From assembly GCA_040218415.1 (NCBI GenBank), contig JAVJRN010000021.1, forward strand, positions 160,566-224,565: DNA of 64,000 nt, in the 5' to 3' direction. Every line of letters begins with the position of its first letter. The first letter of the stretch is position 1. Shown here one piece after another: positions 45,801-53,380 of the stretch. The position numbers and the translations under genes are program-made. The DNA is from JAVJRN01 sp040218415. GTDB taxonomy: Bacteria > Bacteroidota > Bacteroidia > Cytophagales > Cyclobacteriaceae. Below the pieces are notes generated by a model. It was not told where the DNA came from. It saw nothing but the letters and a program-made list of their open reading frames with translations, and did not search any database.

Positions 45801-45991
45801 CATCGCGGCAGGCTCGTCAATTGATTCCAATGGCAATTTCATTAGGCTTTGGGATTGTGTTTGCGACAGCTATTATCTTGGTGATCGTCCCTTGCTTATA
45901 CATGATTTCAGATGATATTTTAAAGGCGCTCAACCAAGACCCTTTACCAACGATAGAAGAAGAAAATGAGAAAGCAGAGGCCTTGGCGTGA
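42851..45991 (+). CDS. RND efflux permease (AcrB/MdtB type)
   Basis: 1046 residues from ATG at 42851, which overlaps the adaptor stop by 8 bases; a start 9 codons earlier is possible. Twelve membrane helices with two large periplasmic loops. TM4 contains GIVVDDAIVVGENI, with the two aspartates of the proton relay; VVVNDSLIMIDYANKYR is in the second half. Substrate unknown. The layout of adaptor plus a single permease is common in Bacteroidota. Confidence 0.92.
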   Translation: MGKEKADMKEGTIGFFARNPIIANLLMILLIAGGIYTMFSIQKEVLPQFELEIVEVRVTYPGAAPTEVEDGILLPIEESIRGVQGIKEITSSAREGSGQVSVELVIGTDRMKAFQEIDQAVNRIQTFPDDIERPQVNLQTIQRDVIEIGLYGEVDVWTLRLYAERLKNILLSDPNITQVEIGNVPEFVTHVEIPANTLLEYNITLGQVASIIRESSFDIPAGAIETKTGEISLRMQERKIWADEFGSIDVISSPDGATVKLKDIATITDGFEEEGFHGQFNKQNSVDVEIFRIGGQSPLEIESTVKDILATFETNLPDAIKARISGNRADDYRERLSLLTENGLMAIVIVLVILSLFLEYRLAFWVMMGMSVSFIGGIMFLPLIGISVNMISMFGFLVVMGIVVDDAIVVGENIYDYRQQGYSHIEAAIAGTRDVAKPVIFSILTTIVAFIPLLFMPGTTGKYWWPLPAVVIVVLAVSLFEALYILPSHVGHKPKKNKLNIIKQLEKLQNFIGKSFNKFIERIYQPILNTCLKNRYVTLTAAFALLLLVGGYGFSGHMGMVLMPEDAADEIEAGVSLPVGTTTEQAAAIADEITRSTMEMFDTYDLYKVAEGVKTNVRGKSFIDVEVVMRPPDERDMSARAFIQLWRDNIGEIQGVDQITFEAERGPGGWRQDISIDLSHPEIAVLERASEAFLERVERFTETKDVNDNYNKGKLQYGFELLPEARTLGLTPSYVGGQMRDAFFGALALRQLRGINETEIRVKLPEEERKDIANLEAFVIQTPNGTMIPLSDIVRFSEGETFTSINRRNGKRVINVGMDVEPESAQTRVLNSLREEVLPQLRSDFPGITWTFEGSQAEMRESTQALWGGFAIAMLIIYALLAIAVNNYSQPLIVMIAIPFGIVGAVIGHILLGYNLSLVSLMGVIALSGVVVNDSLIMIDYANKYRGELPAFDAILEAGLRRFRPIMLTTLTTFGGLTPIILETSRQARQLIPMAISLGFGIVFATAIILVIVPCLYMISDDILKALNQDPLPTIEEENEKAEALA

Positions 45992-46277
45992 TTTTGAAAT
46001 CTTGATTTCTTCGCTGAACTTCAATAAAAGTAGTCAGATGAATTAATAATTAGCACCTCTTTTACACACGATAATAAGATAACACTTAGAAAAACATCAC
46101 TTTCGTTAATAACAAATTAAGCATAAGTATTCAGTGAAAGGTGTACTTACCTGCCAACATTTGCTCCGACAATCAATGGCTAACTTGTTTTGGTCAATAA
46201 TAATATCCGCCAAAACCCGACCATCCATTCTTGAAATTCTTAACAAATAGCGATATTCGCAAATCAATAATTCAACT

Positions 46278-47156
46278 ATGAGTAAAGAACGAATCGTACA
46301 AGTAGGAATCGTTCAGACATCATGCAGTGATGATCTGGATGGCAACCTCTCCAAAGCCATCAAAGGTGTGGAAGAAGCAGCTGCCAACGGCGCACAAATT
46401 GTGTGTTTACAAGAACTTTTCAGATCCAAATACTTCTGTGATTTGGAGGATTATGAAAACTTTAAATTGGCTGAAGCCATCCCTGGACCTTCCACTGAAA
46501 CCTTTTCAGCAGTAGCCAAAAGACTCAATGTGGTGATTATCGCCTCACTTTTTGAAAAGCGTGCAGAAGGCCTGTATCACAATACCGCAGCAGTCATTGA
46601 TGCTGACGGCACCTACTTGGGAAAGTATCGCAAAATGCATATTCCGGATGATCCCGGCTATTATGAAAAATTCTATTTCACGCCAGGTGACCTTGGCTTC
46701 AAAACCTTTCAAACCAAATATGCCAAAATTGGTGTGCTTGTATGTTGGGATCAATGGTATCCCGAAGCTGCACGCATCACAACATTGATGGGTGCCGAGA
46801 TGCTCTTCTACCCGACTGCCATCGGCTGGGATCAATCTCAAGATGAGCAGACAAACCAAGAACAGCACAACGCATGGCAAACTATTCAACAATCACATGC
46901 AGTAGCTAACGGCATACCGGTGATTGGCGTCAATAGAACTGGTGTAGAAGGCAACATGCAGTTTTGGGGTGGATCTTACGTGACCAACGCTTTCGGATGG
47001 TTGGATTATAAAGCGCCACACTTGGAAGAAGTCACCAAAGTGATCCCTGTAAATCTCTCAAAAACGAATAATTATAGAGTCCATTGGCCTTTTCTCAGAG
47101 ATAGAAGAATTGATGCCTACGCCCCTATACAAAAACGCTACATCGACGAAGAATGA
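46278..47156 (+). CDS. aguB: N-carbamoylputrescine amidase
   Basis: 292-residue nitrilase-fold enzyme that hydrolyses N-carbamoylputrescine to putrescine. The catalytic triad is visible: E46 (LQELFRSKYFC), K119 (YRKMHIP) and C156 (VLVCWDQWYPE). The QELFRSKYFC and HIPDDPGYYEKFYF segments are characteristic of AguB. It overlaps the next gene, aguA, by 4 bases, and the two together convert agmatine to putrescine. The 286 bases upstream hold no recognised element. Confidence 0.93.
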   Translation: MSKERIVQVGIVQTSCSDDLDGNLSKAIKGVEEAAANGAQIVCLQELFRSKYFCDLEDYENFKLAEAIPGPSTETFSAVAKRLNVVIIASLFEKRAEGLYHNTAAVIDADGTYLGKYRKMHIPDDPGYYEKFYFTPGDLGFKTFQTKYAKIGVLVCWDQWYPEAARITTLMGAEMLFYPTAIGWDQSQDEQTNQEQHNAWQTIQQSHAVANGIPVIGVNRTGVEGNMQFWGGSYVTNAFGWLDYKAPHLEEVTKVIPVNLSKTNNYRVHWPFLRDRRIDAYAPIQKRYIDEE

Positions 47157-48187
47157 ATACGCCCAAAGCAGCAGGTTTTCGCTTTCCGGCCGAGTGGGAA
47201 CCACATACCTCCACTTGGCTAAGCTGGCCGCACAACAAAGATTCTTGGCCCGGAAAAATCGACAAAATATACCAGCCCTACTGTGAATTTATCAAGGCAA
47301 TTGCCAAAGGCGAACTGGTCAATATCAACGTGGCGGATAGCAAAATGGAGGCTTTTGCCAAAAAATGTTTGACCGAGGTTAAAGCGGACTTCAATCAAAT
47401 AAAATTTCATCATTTCCCCACCAACGACGCTTGGTGTAGAGATCATGGCCCGTCATTTTTACTCAGTAAAGATGAAAAAGCCATCGTCAACTGGGGATAC
47501 AATGCCTGGGGTGGAAAGTATCCACCTTTCGATCTAGACAATCAAATTCCAAGATTGGTGTCTGAAAAACTTGGGTTGAAACTTTTTGAGCCAGAGATCA
47601 TTATGGAAGGGGGCTCAGTAGAGTTTAACGGAGCGGGCATATTACTCACTACCACGGCTTGTCTACTCAATCCAAACAGGAATCCTGATTTAAACAAAGA
47701 GCAAATCGAAACCATACTAAAGGACTACTATGGTGTCAATGACATTTGGTGGATCGGTGATGGCATTATTGGTGACGATACGGACGGACATATAGACGAT
47801 ATCACCCGCTTTGTCAACAGAAATACAGTGGTAACAGTGATGGAAGCGAACGAATCTGACGAAAATTATCAACCGCTAGCGGAAAACGCAGCACTGCTGA
47901 AATCATTCAAATTACCTGATGGTCACCCACTCAACGTAGTGGAGCTTCCCATGCCAAACAGTGTGGAGTATAACAACCAAAGACTTCCGGCTTCCTATGC
48001 CAATTTTTACATTGCCAATAGTTGCGTGGTAGTGCCTACTTATAGAGACAAACACAATGATCCAATGGCCCTCGAAATACTCGGGTCGGTTTTCAAAGAC
48101 AGAGAAGTCATTGGGATTGACTCTACGGATATCGTTTGGGGATTAGGCAGTTTTCACTGTTTGAGCCAGCAAGAGCCTAGCTTGTAG
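47153..48187 (+). CDS. aguA: Agmatine deiminase
   Basis: 344 residues of the guanidino-modifying (PPAD) fold; turns agmatine into N-carbamoylputrescine. Substrate and catalytic elements: FPAEWEPHTSTWLSWP at the start, DAWCRDHGP, EGGSVEFNGAG, GDDTDGHIDD (catalytic His) and C336 in GLGSFHCLSQQ. It is translationally coupled to aguB. The final 11 bases overlap an opposite-strand open frame. Confidence 0.93.
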   Translation: MNTPKAAGFRFPAEWEPHTSTWLSWPHNKDSWPGKIDKIYQPYCEFIKAIAKGELVNINVADSKMEAFAKKCLTEVKADFNQIKFHHFPTNDAWCRDHGPSFLLSKDEKAIVNWGYNAWGGKYPPFDLDNQIPRLVSEKLGLKLFEPEIIMEGGSVEFNGAGILLTTTACLLNPNRNPDLNKEQIETILKDYYGVNDIWWIGDGIIGDDTDGHIDDITRFVNRNTVVTVMEANESDENYQPLAENAALLKSFKLPDGHPLNVVELPMPNSVEYNNQRLPASYANFYIANSCVVVPTYRDKHNDPMALEILGSVFKDREVIGIDSTDIVWGLGSFHCLSQQEPSL

Positions 48188-48422
48188 CGCCCACCATCAA
48201 TACTGGATCAAGCGGTCGGTAGAAATTTTCGTTTAGATATGTGGTTTTTTTGGCAATCTCAGTCCTTTGAAAATCTGAACTACAATCTCTAGTTGTTTCT
48301 GATTCCTCGGCATAAAAGCTGATGGATTTTACCGTGATAGAAGATTTTCCATTTTTGGAACGCCCGTCTGCAAATGTTATATTCACATTGAAGGTGCACA
48401 GAAAGTGCAAATAACATTTCAA
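48177..48422 (-). pseudogene. Possible remnant of a secreted protein
   Basis: An 81-codon minus-strand frame whose residues look protein-like: FNVNITFADGRSKNGKSSIT, then VKSISFYAEESETTRDCSSD and YLNENFYRPLDPVLMV. It has no good signal peptide and no clean start, and the 3' end overlaps aguA. It may be the tail of a decayed gene. Codon composition rather than any recognised family is the reason to list it. Confidence 0.25.
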
Positions 48423-48449
48423 CCGAAAGGATCAAGAATAACATGCAAA

Positions 48450-48977
48450 ATGGACGACCTGAATGATATATTGAAAAAATATTCAAATACTAAAACCAAG
48501 CAATTCAAAAAAGGAAGTATTCTTCAACATAAGGGCCAGGCAGCTACACATGCATTTTACGTTAAAAAAGGACTTTTAAGGAGTTATATCATTGATAGCA
48601 AAGGAAAGCAACACATATTTATGTTTGCTCCGGAAGGTTGGATCATAGCAGATATCGAATCCCAAGAGTTTGACCTCCCAGCCGAAATGTTTATTGATTG
48701 CTTAGAAGACTCGGAATTAATCATCTTCAATAGGAAAAATTTAATATCTACTGATCCTGAGCTACTTATCAAAAATCTTAAGCTGCTCTTCAGACGTACG
48801 GGCGTCTTACAAAAAAGAATACTTATGCAAATGAGTGCTCCAGCTATTGACAGATATACTTACTTTATAAAAACCTATCCCGAATTAGCGCACAGAATTC
48901 CCCAGCACATGATCGCGTCCTATCTGGGCATAACGCCGCAAGCACTCAGCACCATACGTAGTGATTATGCCAAATAA
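48450..48977 (+). CDS. Crp/Fnr-family transcriptional regulator
   Basis: 175 residues from ATG at 48450 (MDDLNDILKKYSNTKTKQFK); a 15-codon longer frame begins in the upstream region and is not needed by the fold. A cyclic-nucleotide-binding beta-roll (about 10-115) includes KKGSILQHKGQAATHAFYVK and FAPEGWIIADIES. The C-terminal winged helix (about 125-175) ends RIPQHMIASYLGITPQALST. No cysteine cluster for FeS is present, and the cAMP-contact motif is not conserved, so the ligand is unknown. Located just before the CDGSH gene group, which it may control. Confidence 0.85.
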   Translation: MDDLNDILKKYSNTKTKQFKKGSILQHKGQAATHAFYVKKGLLRSYIIDSKGKQHIFMFAPEGWIIADIESQEFDLPAEMFIDCLEDSELIIFNRKNLISTDPELLIKNLKLLFRRTGVLQKRILMQMSAPAIDRYTYFIKTYPELAHRIPQHMIASYLGITPQALSTIRSDYAK

Positions 48978-49002
48978 AACGACAAACGCTCAATTTCTTA
49001 AT

Positions 49003-49018
49003 GTAGGTGAATGCCTAC
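49003..49018. promoter_or_regulatory. Small dyad in front of the CDGSH operon
   Basis: GTAGG (49003-49007) / CCTAC (49014-49018) separated by 6 bases, 47 bases upstream of the CDGSH start. Possibly an operator; it is not a classic CRP site. Confidence 0.25.
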
Positions 49019-49064
49019 CCATTATTATATACAGAACTTTATCAAACCATAAAAACATACAAAA

Positions 49065-49304
49065 ATGAATAACGCAAAAGTAGCTGGCACAAGCCCACAA
49101 ACAGTAGAACTGGAAGAAGGCAAAATGTATTCTTGGTGCGCGTGTGGAAAATCTTCCAGACAACCTTGGTGCAATGGTGCACATTCCAGCAGTGAGTTTT
49201 CACCCAAAGTATTTAAAGCCAAAGAGTCTAAACAAGCAGCCATGTGCATGTGCAAGCAAACCAGCAACCCACCCTACTGTGACGGATCGCACATGAGTTT
49301 ATAA
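49065..49304 (+). CDS. Tandem CDGSH iron-sulfur protein
   Basis: 79 residues holding two CDGSH (mitoNEET-type) motifs, each with three Cys and one His. The first is C25-x-C27-x8-C36-N-G-A-H40; the second is C61-x-C63-x8-C72-D-G-S-H76. Each should hold a [2Fe-2S] cluster. No signal or membrane segment. The whole protein is closely related to the first 79 residues of the glutamate-synthase fusion encoded 945 bases downstream, with cluster residues at identical positions, indicating a gene duplication. First gene of a three-gene operon (27-base gap, then a 4-base overlap). Confidence 0.9.
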   Translation: MNNAKVAGTSPQTVELEEGKMYSWCACGKSSRQPWCNGAHSSSEFSPKVFKAKESKQAAMCMCKQTSNPPYCDGSHMSL

Positions 49305-49331
49305 TCCACCCGTTTTTTAACCCACTCAACA

Positions 49332-50252
49332 ATGACTAATCCTAAAAACCACAATTGGCCAGAACTTCATTTTGCTGAAATGCAGGAAACCCTTGAAACC
49401 CTGCATCAATGGATTCAGATCGTGGGTAAAGTCCGATTAAAAACCATGCCTTGGCAAAACCATTCATGGCACACCGCTTTATACATTACTTCTACTGGCT
49501 TTTCTACACACGGCATCCCTTATGAAGGTCGCGTATTTCAAATAGATTTTGATTTTAAGCAGCATAAGCTACTTATTCACTGCTCCAACGCCGACTCTTT
49601 ATCCATGGATTTGGCGCCAAAAACTGTCGCAGATTTCTATAAAGAACTGTTTCAAAAACTATCCAGCATAGGGATTAATGTAAAAATACATGCTCGCCCT
49701 AATGAAATGGATCCAGCCATTCCCTTCGCCGAAAATACCATCAACAAAACCTACAAACCTGAAGTGGCTAACAACCTATGGCATGCTATGGTCAAAGTGA
49801 ATGGTGTATTCAATGAGTTTAGAACAGAGTTCATCGGTAAGGCAAGTCCGGTACATCTTTTTTGGGGCGCCTTTGACTTGGCTGTTACCCGTTTTTCTGG
49901 AAATTCTGCCCCTTTACATCAAGGTGGCATGCCCAATATGCCTTTAGATGTGATGCAGGAAGCTTACTCTCAAGAAGTAAGTAGCGCAGGTTTCTGGCCA
50001 GGTTCTAAGGACTCGCCAATGCCCGTATTTTATGCCTACGCCTACCCAAGTGACGCCATCTTCGGCGAGCAAAAAGTGTTGCCCGAAGAAGCCTTTTATA
50101 GCTCCGAAATGGGAGAGTTTTTCTTGAAATATGAAGACGTACAAAAGTCAGATAATCCGGAAAAAACTTTACACAACTTTTTACAAACCACTTATGAAGC
50201 AGCGGTAAATACCGCCGATTGGAATAGGGAAAAATTAGAAAAACCATCATGA
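49332..50252 (+). CDS. DUF5996 family protein
   Basis: 306 residues, soluble, function unknown. Recognised by its motif pattern: N-terminal NWPELHFAEMQETLETLHQW, central LWHAMVKVNGVFNEFRTEF, SPVHLFWGAFDLAVTRFSG, GFWPGS and FYAYAYP. Many conserved Trp/His/Tyr suggest a ligand pocket. It lies between the CDGSH gene and the CDGSH-glutamate synthase fusion (overlap 4 bases), so it should act with them. Confidence 0.85.
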   Translation: MTNPKNHNWPELHFAEMQETLETLHQWIQIVGKVRLKTMPWQNHSWHTALYITSTGFSTHGIPYEGRVFQIDFDFKQHKLLIHCSNADSLSMDLAPKTVADFYKELFQKLSSIGINVKIHARPNEMDPAIPFAENTINKTYKPEVANNLWHAMVKVNGVFNEFRTEFIGKASPVHLFWGAFDLAVTRFSGNSAPLHQGGMPNMPLDVMQEAYSQEVSSAGFWPGSKDSPMPVFYAYAYPSDAIFGEQKVLPEEAFYSSEMGEFFLKYEDVQKSDNPEKTLHNFLQTTYEAAVNTADWNREKLEKPS

Positions 50253-51754
50253 ATAAGCCTCAAATTGCTGGTAAAAAACCAGTTTCAGAAGAATTAAAAA
50301 AAGGAGAAAATTACCTTTGGTGCGCCTGTGGAAAATCTCAAGATCAACCCTTCTGCGATTTTTCGCATGACTCTACTCCCTTTGAACCTGTATCTTTCGA
50401 AGTAGAAGAAGACCAAACGGGATACTTGTGCATGTGTAAACAAACCCAGAACCCACCCTACTGCGACGGCACTCATGCAAACCTCAAGGAAGAAAGCGGC
50501 GAGGAGAAATCGGCAGATGTAGAGGAAGGTGCCACCAAAGAGGAACCTACCTTGGCCTATATTAAAGCGCTGGCCAAAGATGGTCTGACCAAAACCGGAC
50601 ATCACGGAGAAATGGCAGCCATGGGTGTGCCCATTCCAGAATTACCTCAGTGGAAAGACATTCAGCTGTTGGCTGCCCAGTTAGCTACCAAGCCTTTGAT
50701 GGAAAATGTGGAGGTTGGTGCAGAGTTAGTTATCGGCCCCAAGGCAAAAAAGCCTTTAACTCTGGCCATTCCACTATTTGTTTCTGACATGAGTTTTGGG
50801 GCGTTATCAGAAGAAGCGAAAATTTCTCTGGCAAAAGGCGCTGAGTTAGCGGGAACGGGTATTTGCTCGGGTGAAGGTGGAATGCTGGAGGAAGAACAGC
50901 AAGCCAACTCGAAGTACTTTTATGAACTGGCTTCTGCCAAGTTTGGATTTGACTGGGACAAGTTGAAAAATGTGCAGGCATTTCATTTCAAAGGAGGTCA
51001 GGGAGCCAAAACAGGAACTGGCGGCCACCTATCAGGAAATAAAGTAACAGGGAAAATTGCTGAGGTAAGGAAGTTGAAAGAAGGCACAGACGCTATTTCC
51101 CCGCCTACTTTTGATGACTTGACCACTCCCGAAGATTTTAAAATATTTGCCGACAAAGTGCGAGAGATCACTGGAGGTATTCCCATTGGCTTCAAGCTTT
51201 CGGCCAACCATATTGAAGAAGATATTCAATTTGCGCTGGATGCCAGTGCTGACTATATCATTTTGGATGGTAGAGGTGGCGGAACAGGCGCTGCACCTTT
51301 GATTTTCAGAAACAATATTTCTGTACCTACTATCCCTGCTTTGGCCAGAGCGCGGCATTATTTGGATAAAGCCAACAGGAAAGATGTCACATTGATTATT
51401 ACAGGTGGCATTCGCGTTCCCGAAGACTTTATTAAAGCAATGGCTTTAGGTGCAGATGGTATCGCTGTGGCCAATTCTGCCTTGCAGTCGATAGGTTGTG
51501 TGGCTGCCAGAATGTGTCATACCAACAACTGCCCGGCGGGGGTGGCTACTCAAAAACCAGAATTGAGAAAGAAAATTAATATAGATAAGTCGGCCAAGCA
51601 GTTATACAATTTCTTCTCTGCCTCCACGGAATTGATGAAAGTAATGGCAAGAGCTTGTGGTCATGATCACCTCAATAAATTCAATCAAAAGGACATTACC
51701 ACATGGAAAAAAGAAATGGCCGAACTAACAGGAATTAAGTTTGCCGGATTCTAA
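50249..51754 (+). CDS. CDGSH - glutamate synthase (FMN/FeS) domain fusion
   Basis: 501 residues. N-terminal tandem CDGSH domain: C25/C27/C36/H40 and C61/C63/C72/H76; the first motif reads CDFSH, with Phe for Gly. An acidic linker (about 80-100) leads to an FMN-binding glutamate-synthase alpha/beta barrel (about 130-495). This barrel keeps the cysteine spacing C-x5-C-x4-C (CVAARMCHTNNCPAGVATQ) that ligates the [3Fe-4S] cluster in GltB. The glutaminase (GATase) domain is missing, so it cannot use glutamine by itself; an amine or other electron acceptor must be supposed. The two CDGSH clusters could feed electrons to FMN. Confidence 0.9.
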   Translation: MNKPQIAGKKPVSEELKKGENYLWCACGKSQDQPFCDFSHDSTPFEPVSFEVEEDQTGYLCMCKQTQNPPYCDGTHANLKEESGEEKSADVEEGATKEEPTLAYIKALAKDGLTKTGHHGEMAAMGVPIPELPQWKDIQLLAAQLATKPLMENVEVGAELVIGPKAKKPLTLAIPLFVSDMSFGALSEEAKISLAKGAELAGTGICSGEGGMLEEEQQANSKYFYELASAKFGFDWDKLKNVQAFHFKGGQGAKTGTGGHLSGNKVTGKIAEVRKLKEGTDAISPPTFDDLTTPEDFKIFADKVREITGGIPIGFKLSANHIEEDIQFALDASADYIILDGRGGGTGAAPLIFRNNISVPTIPALARARHYLDKANRKDVTLIITGGIRVPEDFIKAMALGADGIAVANSALQSIGCVAARMCHTNNCPAGVATQKPELRKKINIDKSAKQLYNFFSASTELMKVMARACGHDHLNKFNQKDITTWKKEMAELTGIKFAGF

Positions 51755-51774
51755 AATACAGGGTCTATGAAATG

Positions 51775-51813
51775 GATAACTCGCTAGCAAACGAGGATAA
51801 GAGAAGGTTGTGC
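51775..51813 (-). repeat. Possible outermost attC-like remnant
   Basis: Short structure GATAAC...GTTGTGC around CTCG/CGAG at the 3' side of the VOC gene. The right core GTTGTG equals that of the module ending at 56232. Too short to be convincing alone. Confidence 0.2.
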
Positions 51814-51830
51814 GTCCACTTTTCCTTTAT

Positions 51831-52325
51831 TTAATTTGGAGAATTTAGACCAAGTTTGTTTCCTTCCGTATCTAAAAACAAAGCGAAAAATCCGCTTTCA
51901 TCTGCGTGAGCGGTTTTTGGAACAATTATTTTTCCTCCATTTTTTTCGATCTTGTCTAGAATGGTTTGAAGATTGTCTCCACCATTCAGATAAATGGTCA
52001 CGCCATCAGTCCCAGGTTTGTCCCCTTCTACTTTCATAATAACACCAGTAACCATTTGTCCTTCGTATGGAAATATTCCCATTTCCATTCCTGGCATTTC
52101 CATTTTTTCAATGTCAATGTCCAAAATTGATTGATAAAAATTGATTGCTCGTGAAATATCCGTTGCTGGAATTTCAAAAAGGGAGATAAAACTATTCATG
52201 TTATTGGATATTTGTTTTTGGCTAGAATCAACTTTTTGTACTTCTGAATTAGATTTGGTTTGCTTGTTACAGGCCACAAGGTGAAAGGCAAGTATTACAG
52301 TAACGCTTAGTAAAATTCTTGTCAT
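51831..52325 (-). CDS. VOC-family (glyoxalase-like) lipoprotein
   Basis: 164 residues. Lipoprotein signal MTRILLSVTVILAFHLVAC, a Ser/Lys linker, then one vicinal-oxygen-chelate module (about 42-164) of beta-alpha-beta-beta-beta type (FISLFEIPATDISRAINFYQ; FFALFLDTEGNKLGLNSP). VOC proteins bind metal and act on small electrophiles or bind antibiotics. A lipid-anchored VOC protein is unusual; most are cytosolic. It is 78 bases after the AraC gene on the same strand, and both lie in the same interval of the repeated-module array. Confidence 0.8.
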   Translation of the reverse strand: MTRILLSVTVILAFHLVACNKQTKSNSEVQKVDSSQKQISNNMNSFISLFEIPATDISRAINFYQSILDIDIEKMEMPGMEMGIFPYEGQMVTGVIMKVEGDKPGTDGVTIYLNGGDNLQTILDKIEKNGGKIIVPKTAHADESGFFALFLDTEGNKLGLNSPN

Positions 52326-52403
52326 TTTTCTCTATTTAAATTGATGAGACTAAAATAGACTACTTGTGAAAGTTAAAATTGTAAAAATGCGACACTTCAA
52401 ATC

Positions 52404-53219
52404 TTACTTGTAGAAAAGAGCAGAAAGAGACGTATTTTCATTTCCTAAAAACTCTTTTGGACTGGTCCCAGTAAAATATTTAAAGTCTTTAATGAAATGT
52501 GCTTGGTCGTAATAGTCACTTTCATAAGCGATATGCGTTAAGTCTCTGGTTTCATTGTTAAGTAAGATTTTTAATGCGGATTGTAGCCTAATTACTTTAG
52601 CTAACTGTTTTGGACTAACTCCAATTTGCTTCACAAACTTTCTCTCAAGTTGCCTTCTTTTGGACAAGTCTTCTTTAAGAATTGTTTTTATTGATGTGTT
52701 TCCATTAGATGATACAATAGCATCAACAGTTGATTTTACAATATTCTCAACGACTGATTCTTTGCTTAGTCGTTCTAGCAGAAATCTTTCTATGATTTCT
52801 ATTCTTTGTTTAACGTCTTTCGCCTGTATTATTTCCTGTTCTAGCTCTCTGGCGATTTTTTCTTCAAACAATACTTCTAATGGTGTTTCTTTATTCGCTA
52901 AGTTTTTAATTGGTTCATTTACAAAATTGGCAAATCCGTAGGGGTAAAATCGGATGGCGAATGTGTTCACATATCCTGTTGGTTCGATGTAAAATGGTTC
53001 GATGGTCTGACCGAGCACCATTGCACGAGGTTGAAGGATAAATTCATCGTCAGAAGTATATCGTTTTATATCATCGCCAAGAATAAAAGCTATTTCAATG
53101 CAGCCATCAGGAACAATCCGTTGTTTTTGTGTATCAATATCAGCAGGAACCTCTAGAGTCCAATAACAACTGATAAGAGGTTCTAAATCTGGATGAGGCT
53201 GAAATGTTTGATAGTCCAT
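52404..53219 (-). CDS. AraC-family transcriptional regulator
   Basis: 271 residues. The N-terminal sensor (about 1-150, YQTFQPHPDLEPLISCYWTL... PDGCIEIAFILGD) belongs to the DUF6597 type found in many Bacteroidota regulators. The C-terminal AraC HTH (about 180-265) includes RRQLERKFVKQIGVSPKQLA and the second helix-turn-helix FKYFTGTSPKEFL. Start ATG at 53219. It is followed by the VOC lipoprotein gene. The repeated module at 53254-53370 sits 35 bases upstream of the start. Confidence 0.88.
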   Translation of the reverse strand: MDYQTFQPHPDLEPLISCYWTLEVPADIDTQKQRIVPDGCIEIAFILGDDIKRYTSDDEFILQPRAMVLGQTIEPFYIEPTGYVNTFAIRFYPYGFANFVNEPIKNLANKETPLEVLFEEKIARELEQEIIQAKDVKQRIEIIERFLLERLSKESVVENIVKSTVDAIVSSNGNTSIKTILKEDLSKRRQLERKFVKQIGVSPKQLAKVIRLQSALKILLNNETRDLTHIAYESDYYDQAHFIKDFKYFTGTSPKEFLGNENTSLSALFYK

Positions 53220-53253
53220 TGATCTTTAGTTTATCTCTCTTTTTCTTGGTGAG

Positions 53254-53370
53254 GTATAACGTCCAGCTATCATCCGTAAACTGGATTCTTCAAATATTTA
53301 TAAAAGTGTCTGAAAGCACTAGTTTTTGTAAATAGCTTAGTAAGCTTTTGGATGATAGTGCTTGTTAGAT
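53254..53370 (-). repeat. attC-like module 1 (117 bp)
   Basis: Read on the minus strand: ATCTAAC (a perfect RYYYAAC core), 5-base spacer AAGCA, arm CTATCATCC, about 70 bases, arm GGATGATAG (perfect 9-bp pairing), 6-base spacer, GTTATAC (GTTRRRY with one mismatch). Core, spacer and arm order and total length are those of an integron attC site. The module ends 35 bases before the AraC gene. Confidence 0.55.
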
Positions 53371-53380
53371 TCTTTAAATT

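Noticed and set aside
52555..52941. 128-codon frame antisense to the AraC gene
   Set aside because: Ser/Leu-rich translation expected from the reverse complement of a Lys/Glu-rich helical protein.
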